This document shows, piece after piece, positions 5,874 to 9,637 of a stretch of 9,637 bases of DNA (the stretch's first letter is position 1; each line of letters opens with the position of its first letter). The notes below the pieces were generated by a model that searched no databases, was not told where the DNA came from, and saw only the letters and a program-made list of their open reading frames with translations. The translations under genes were made by a program, and so were the position numbers. The DNA lies in assembly GCA_945919165.1 (NCBI GenBank), contig CAMEIZ010000062.1:1-9637 (forward strand). Reading direction: 5' to 3'. The stretch is from an uncultured Traorella sp. GTDB lineage: Bacteria; Bacillota_I; Bacilli_A; Erysipelotrichales; Erysipelotrichaceae.

Positions 5874-7446
5874 TTTGTTTTTATTGATGAAGGTCCAGCT
5901 GCAAAGCATTTTGCTGCGTCAAAGAAATGGAAGTAACAAAAAGAAAAAAGCAGCTGGAATTGGCACATTATTCATTCTGGCAGCTGCATTTATGTACATG
6001 TCAGTCGTTTATGTTACTGGAATGGTCATGACATTTCCTGAGGGTTATCAGTACATTGCACTTTATGTAATGGGGTTTATGACAGTCTTCATGTTATTGA
6101 TTTTTGGATATCAAAGTGCTGGCGGTCATTTGTTTGGATTTAAAGATTATGATTTATTGATGTCACTTCCGGTAAGAAAAAGTGAAGTGTTGATTAGTAA
6201 ATTTCTTTCTTTTTTATTTCTTGAGTATTTTTATGGTTTTTTCTTATTAGCTCCCTCAATTGTGATTGTAGGATGGAAATGCCAGTTTGGTTTTTCTTAT
6301 TATCTGCTTGGAATTTTAGCTTGGATGATTCTTCCAATGGTTCCAATGGTTCTTGCTGCAGTTTTGGCTTATTGCTCCATGTATATGGCAGGTAAATTCA
6401 AATATAAGAATTTAATGAATAATGTCTTTTATATGGTGCTGATGGCTGTGGTATTTGTGCTGATTTTCTATTATCAGACATTAATGCAAAAGGATGCTGC
6501 CCAGCTTTTGGATGTATTGAGAAATATTACCACTTATGCACCATTTATGGGATGGCTGTTTGATGGCATGGTATTTGGTGATTGGATTCATTATTTAGCT
6601 GGTTTAATCATGAATCTGACTGTATTTGTACTCTTTGTGGTTGTGTTCTCAAGAAGTTTTATGAAACTGAATGGACAAATCAGGTCCGGTTATAAGGAAA
6701 AGAACTTTAAATTAGGAAAAAGCAAAGCTAAATCTTCTTTTAATGCTTTGTTGTCTAAAGAGCTAAGAACGTATTTTGCGAATAATGTTTATTTTATGAA
6801 TACAGCAATTATGCCGGTATTAATGGTACTGGGATTAGGTTATTTATGTTTCTTTCAGCTGGATGCGACAAAAGAGTTTCTTTCTTTAGTTGAGGGAATG
6901 CTGATGCCGCTTTTATGTGGGGCTATTCTGATGTTTTCATTGATGAGCTGTACGACAAATTCTTCTATTTCACTGGAAGGTAAGAATTTTGACATACTGA
7001 AAACATTTCCGGTAGATACCCATGATATCTTTAAAGCCAAAGTGACATTAAATCTTCTGGTGATTCTTCCATGTTCATTTCTATGTTCATTGATGGCACT
7101 GATCTTTTTTGGACTAAGTATTCCGGATTTTCTTTTATGCCTGTTAACATCTCTTACCAGCAGTTTGTTTATTTCAATGTTAGGGTTGATTTTAAATCTG
7201 CATTTCTATCGCTTGGATTGGGATAATGCTGCAGTTGTTGTTAAACAGTCTATGCCGGTATTTATTACGACTTTAGGTGGTATGGTAGTCGGTATGGGAG
7301 CAATGGCATTAGGTGTTTATTTATTGGATTATTTAGCTCCGGTTATGATAGTTTTACTACTGAATGGATTCTTGCTGCTTTTAGATATTGGATGTTTTCT
7401 TTATCTTAAAACAGGCGGAAGTCAACAATTTTATAAAATTCACTAA
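5866..7446 (+). CDS. ABC-2-type exporter permease, 12 predicted TM segments
   Basis: A 526-aa membrane protein that partners the ATPase gene it overlaps by 8 bp. A basic cytoplasmic start (RQRNGSNKKKKA) is followed by six hydrophobic segments (about residues 29-270). A hydrophilic, positively charged loop (KLNGQIRSGYKEKNFKLGK, then KSKAKSSF) and the phrase LLSKELRTYF come next, then six more segments ending near residue 515. The 6+6 layout suggests two half-permeases in one chain, so a single copy may work with an ATPase dimer. Phrases such as DYDLLMSLPVRKSEVLISKF and FDILKTFPVDTHDIFKAK are the short coupling-helix-like repeats found in this group, one in each half, which supports an internal duplication. 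ATG 5866 is taken rather than 5836 because ggag (5852-5855) precedes it at ~10 nt and the overlap is short. Substrate unknown. Confidence 0.9.
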   Translation: MNNLFLLMKVQLQSILLRQRNGSNKKKKAAGIGTLFILAAAFMYMSVVYVTGMVMTFPEGYQYIALYVMGFMTVFMLLIFGYQSAGGHLFGFKDYDLLMSLPVRKSEVLISKFLSFLFLEYFYGFFLLAPSIVIVGWKCQFGFSYYLLGILAWMILPMVPMVLAAVLAYCSMYMAGKFKYKNLMNNVFYMVLMAVVFVLIFYYQTLMQKDAAQLLDVLRNITTYAPFMGWLFDGMVFGDWIHYLAGLIMNLTVFVLFVVVFSRSFMKLNGQIRSGYKEKNFKLGKSKAKSSFNALLSKELRTYFANNVYFMNTAIMPVLMVLGLGYLCFFQLDATKEFLSLVEGMLMPLLCGAILMFSLMSCTTNSSISLEGKNFDILKTFPVDTHDIFKAKVTLNLLVILPCSFLCSLMALIFFGLSIPDFLLCLLTSLTSSLFISMLGLILNLHFYRLDWDNAAVVVKQSMPVFITTLGGMVVGMGAMALGVYLLDYLAPVMIVLLLNGFLLLLDIGCFLYLKTGGSQQFYKIH

Positions 7447-7473
7447 AGATGGCCAAACAGCCATCTTTATTTT
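7445..7473 (+). terminator. Rho-independent terminator after the ABC exporter
   Basis: AAAGATGGC (7445-7453) pairs perfectly with GCCATCTTT (7460-7468) around caaaca, followed by atttt. The stem begins within the permease stop codon (7444-7446). It separates the exporter from rmuC. Confidence 0.85.
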
Positions 7474-7496
7474 GACTGGTTTGTTGTTTTTGGTTG

Positions 7497-7505
7497 TGGT
7501 AAAAT
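7497..7505 (+). promoter_or_regulatory. Predicted extended -10 promoter of rmuC
   Basis: TG-G-TAAAAT is an extended -10 element 20 bp before the rmuC ATG. TTGACT (7472-7477) is present but 22 nt away, too far for a standard -35. The stretch TGGTAAAATAAAT resembles TGTTAAAATAAAT ahead of the vanZ-like gene. Confidence 0.5.
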
Positions 7506-7525
7506 AAATTCGAGGATGTGAAACG

Positions 7526-8797
7526 ATGGAAATTTTATATGTCTTATGTGCAGTTAGTTTGGTATTACTGGTGGTTATTTTATTAAAATACAGTAAAGAA
7601 AAAGATGAAATCAAGAATTTACAGAGTCAAATTGTATCTTTGGGAAATTTATTAAATGAAACGCAGAAAATGAATAATGATCTGATGAATGAAAGATTAA
7701 AAGATTTGAGTGAGAATATGAAAAACATGAACGATATTTCATTTCATAACTCAGAATCAATGAGAAAACAGCTGTTTGATACAACCAATAAATTGGAAGA
7801 AAGGGTAAATGGACTGATGCTTCAAAATGAGAATAAGCTTGAAGCTATGCGTCACACAGTTGAAGAAAAAATCACTTCTCTTCAGGAAGATAACTCCAAA
7901 AAGTTGGAAGAAATGCGTCTTACAGTTGATGAAAAGCTTCAGAAAACACTAGATCAACGCATTTCACAGTCTTTTCAGTTAGTCAGTGAAAGACTGGAAC
8001 AGGTTTACAAAGGTTTAGGTGAAATGCAGACACTGGCAAATGGTGTCGGAGATTTAAAAAAAGTTTTGAGTAATGTAAAAACTCGTGGTATTTTAGGAGA
8101 AATTCAGCTTAAAGCCATTTTAGAAGAGATTCTTTCAAATGAACAATATGAAGAAAACGTAGCCACAAAAAAAGGAAGCAGCAACGTTGTCGAATTTGCG
8201 GTAAAACTGCCTGCAGATGATAATAAATTTGTTTATCTGCCCATTGATTCCAAGTTTCCCGGAGATAAATATGCACAGCTGGTAGATGCTTATGAAGAAG
8301 GAGATCCGGCTAAGATCAGTGCCGCTCAAAAGGAATTAGATCAGGTGATTAAAAAAAGTGCCAAAGACATTCATGATAAATACATTGATGTACCCAATAC
8401 AACGGATTTTGCGATTATGTTTCTGCCTTTTGAAGGTTTGTATGCAGAAGTTGTCAGAAGGGGCTTTGTGGAAATCTTACAGCGGGAATATAAGATCAAT
8501 ATTGCAGGTCCCACAACAATGGCAGCCCTGTTAAATTCGCTTCAGATGGGATTCAAAACTCTGGCTATCCAGAAAAGAAGCAGTGAAGTATGGGATGTAT
8601 TAGGAGCAGTTAAAAGTGAATTTGAAAAGTTTGGAACTGTTTTGGAAAACACTCAGAATAAACTGACACTGGCTCAAAAAGAATTGGATAATCTGGTTGG
8701 AGTACGCACGCGTCAGATACAAAAGAAACTAGATAAGGTTACTTCTTTAAATCAGGAAAAGACCAGAGAAATCCTGGAAATTGATTCAGTCAAATAA
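7526..8797 (+). CDS. rmuC: DNA recombination protein RmuC
   Basis: 423 aa, a normal length. An N-terminal membrane anchor (about residues 3-21) is followed by a long coiled coil (about 25-165). The conserved RmuC domain comes next: SERLEQVYKGLGEMQTLA, TRGILGEIQLKAILEEIL, the PD-(D/E)XK-nuclease-like core VYLPIDSKFPGDKY, DFAIMFLPFEGLYAEVVRRG, and GPTTMAALLNSLQMGFKTL. In E. coli RmuC limits recombination at short inverted repeats and is thought to be a nuclease or a barrier at DNA ends; the biochemical role is not settled. The coiled coil holds a 22-residue repeat: LEAMRHTVEEK and LEEMRLTVDEK begin 66 bp apart (near 7838 and 7904). GAGG (7512-7515) lies ~10 nt before the ATG, slightly far. It is transcribed alone or with the small gene downstream; no terminator is seen between them. 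Confidence 0.95.
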   Translation: MEILYVLCAVSLVLLVVILLKYSKEKDEIKNLQSQIVSLGNLLNETQKMNNDLMNERLKDLSENMKNMNDISFHNSESMRKQLFDTTNKLEERVNGLMLQNENKLEAMRHTVEEKITSLQEDNSKKLEEMRLTVDEKLQKTLDQRISQSFQLVSERLEQVYKGLGEMQTLANGVGDLKKVLSNVKTRGILGEIQLKAILEEILSNEQYEENVATKKGSSNVVEFAVKLPADDNKFVYLPIDSKFPGDKYAQLVDAYEEGDPAKISAAQKELDQVIKKSAKDIHDKYIDVPNTTDFAIMFLPFEGLYAEVVRRGFVEILQREYKINIAGPTTMAALLNSLQMGFKTLAIQKRSSEVWDVLGAVKSEFEKFGTVLENTQNKLTLAQKELDNLVGVRTRQIQKKLDKVTSLNQEKTREILEIDSVK

Positions 8798-8798
8798 A

Positions 8799-8827
8799 TA
8801 GACGAATTCATATAAAATGAATATAAT
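8799..8827 (+). promoter_or_regulatory. Predicted promoter of the NrdD-like small gene
   Basis: TAGACG (8799-8804) and a perfect TATAAT (8822-8827) are 17 nt apart, immediately after the rmuC stop. The inverted repeat ATTCAT-N5-ATGAAT (8806-8822) fills the spacer, a position where a repressor could act. Confidence 0.55.
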
Positions 8828-8848
8828 GATGATCATGGAGGTAACTGT

Positions 8849-9133
8849 ATGAATTATCAGACAAAATATAATGATATCTTAATTTCTTCTAATGAAGAAA
8901 TTACAGAAGAAGAAGTGAAAGCTTATGTTGCGTGGTCACAGAAAAAGTATGCCGGAAAGCGAATCGAAAGTTTGAAATTAACTTTTGATGGTGAGGATGT
9001 TGATATCGAAACTCATCTGGCTAGTGAATCATTTGAAAAGATCCGCCGTATAACGGGCTATTTAGTAGGAACTGTGGATCGTTTCAATGATGCGAAAAAA
9101 GCTGAAGAAAAAGACCGAGTAAAACATATGTAG
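8849..9133 (+). CDS. Small NrdD-C-terminus-like protein (glycyl-radical-like domain)
   Basis: 94 aa, soluble, acidic, with start ATG 8849 set by GGAGG (8837-8841). The C-terminal third resembles the end of anaerobic ribonucleoside-triphosphate reductase (NrdD): RITGYL (67-72) matches the glycyl-radical motif R-V-x-G-Y, followed by RFNDAKKAEE (78-87) and the terminal RVKHM (90-94). Homologues of this size are commonly labelled anaerobic ribonucleoside-triphosphate reductase, as I recall, although full NrdD is ~700 aa. The N-terminal two thirds (LKLTFDGEDVDIETHL and others) are not NrdD-like as far as I can see and look like a small alpha/beta fold. No catalytic cysteines or metal-binding Cys motif are present, so it cannot be a reductase alone. 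Whether Gly70 carries a radical, as in the stand-alone PFL repair protein GrcA/YfiD, is unknown. It has its own promoter and terminator. Confidence 0.75.
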   Translation: MNYQTKYNDILISSNEEITEEEVKAYVAWSQKKYAGKRIESLKLTFDGEDVDIETHLASESFEKIRRITGYLVGTVDRFNDAKKAEEKDRVKHM

Positions 9134-9180
9134 AAAAAAAATGAACAAAAAAGGAAAATGAGGAGTTCATAAGACAGTTA

Positions 9181-9223
9181 ACAGCCACAGTAGTTTGCAC
9201 TGCTGTGGCTGTCCTTGTGTTTT
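9181..9223 (+). terminator. Strong rho-independent terminator after the NrdD-like gene
   Basis: ACAGCCACAGTAG (9181-9193) pairs with CTGCTGTGGCTGT (9200-9212) around tttgca: 13 bp with one G-T wobble. The tail ccttgtgtttt is moderately T-rich. An outer pair, TTAACAG (9178-9184) with CTGTTAA (9227-9233), could compete with or extend it. Confidence 0.75.
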
Positions 9224-9243
9224 GTCCTGTTAAGTGATAATAT
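9215..9243 (+). promoter_or_regulatory. Possible promoter of the last gene
   Basis: TTGTGT (9215-9220) and TAATAT (9238-9243) are 17 nt apart, with TG at 9235-9236 as an extended -10. It overlaps the tail of the preceding terminator. The overlapping GATAAT (9236-9241) is an alternative -10. Confidence 0.35.
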
Positions 9244-9284
9244 GGAACCGAACAGGCCTAAAAATCAGGATTTGGAGGACCAAC

Positions 9285-9637
9285 ATGAATTCTTATAAAT
9301 TACTCTTTGATTGGCAAATTTCTATGCCAGATAACTGGCAAGGCGAATACGATAAAGATAGTGGTCAGTACATATTTTATCCTGACAACAGTGATCTGAC
9401 AATTCGTATAACACCGTTCCACGCAGAAAGAGATGGTATACTTGCACCAAAAGAAGTAATGGAAGATGCCTACATCAGAACAGTACCTGTATCTGCAAAA
9501 CAGCGGAATTTAGGCTTCTATATTCCGAGCGGTTTTGAAGCAAGGATATACGAAGATGTATTAACAGAAGATAGCGATACTGTTTATGTTGTTTATGTAG
9601 GGTATTATTCTGCGGGTGAATTATTGTCTATCAGCGT
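9285..9637 (+). CDS. Unrecognised soluble protein, N-terminal 117 residues (3' end outside window)
   Basis: ATG 9285 follows GGAGG (9274-9278) at 6 nt, an excellent start, and the frame is open to the window end. The protein begins MNSYKLLFDWQISMPDNW and has alternating hydrophobic and polar stretches (YIFYP, LTIRITPF, LGFYIPSGFEARIY, DTVYVVYVGYYSAGELLSI) suggesting a mostly beta-strand fold. No signal peptide or membrane segment is seen in this part. I do not recognise the family. The opening pattern (strand, P-x-x-W, strand, P, strand) loosely recalls small PsbP/DcrB-like or immunity-protein folds, but that is a guess. Its codons look somewhat more GC-rich than its neighbours', and it has its own promoter region, so it may be the edge of an accessory segment. 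Confidence 0.8.
   Translation, partial: MNSYKLLFDWQISMPDNWQGEYDKDSGQYIFYPDNSDLTIRITPFHAERDGILAPKEVMEDAYIRTVPVSAKQRNLGFYIPSGFEARIYEDVLTEDSDTVYVVYVGYYSAGELLSIS

Noticed and set aside
7831..7930. 22-codon repeat in rmuC as a mobile or phase-variable repeat
   Set aside because: The DNA copies have diverged and the repeat fits the coiled-coil heptads usual in RmuC.
9141..9170. ATGAAC ... GTTCAT inverted repeat and tiny ORFs after the NrdD-like gene
   Set aside because: Six-base arms separated by 18 nt are expected by chance in AT-rich DNA, and the open frames are under ten codons.

Overview
The window is AT-rich DNA from a low-GC Gram-positive bacterium. Strong GGAGG-type ribosome sites, sigma-A-like promoters and the gene repertoire (an ECF pantothenate S component, CoaX, an NrdD-like small protein with a glycyl-radical-like tail) suggest an anaerobic, probably gut-dwelling Firmicute. 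Erysipelotrichia or a related clostridial group is my guess. TGA is used as a stop by at least coaBC and panT, so the standard bacterial code applies.

Layout. (1) 1-670, plus strand: the 3' part of a reading frame that begins as the FeoB G domain and, without a frame break, ends as the C-terminus of the tagatose-bisphosphate aldolase subunit GatZ/KbaZ. The switch falls in a short stretch (about 266-295) where both families look alike. It is followed by a terminator shared with (2), a convergent AraC-family regulator (706-1872, minus). (3) 2004-4565, minus: an overlapping operon panT-coaBC-coaX, with its promoter at 4611-4639 and a terminator at 1979-2005. It joins pantothenate uptake to the first three steps of CoA synthesis. 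(4) 4693-5088, plus: a VanZ-family membrane protein interrupted by an in-frame TGA. (5) 5163-7446, plus: an ABC exporter (ATPase plus 12-TM permease, 8-bp overlap) of unknown substrate, closed by a terminator. (6) 7526-8797, plus: rmuC, with its own extended -10 promoter. (7) 8849-9133, plus: a 94-aa NrdD-C-terminus-like protein. (8) 9285-window end, plus: the start of an unrecognised soluble protein behind a strong hairpin terminator.

Most of the window is ordinary housekeeping DNA. The main anomalies are the FeoB/GatZ chimera, the broken vanZ gene and the stand-alone glycyl-radical-like protein. I found no rRNA, tRNA, CRISPR array, transposase or integrase. No gap without a gene exceeds 300 bases.
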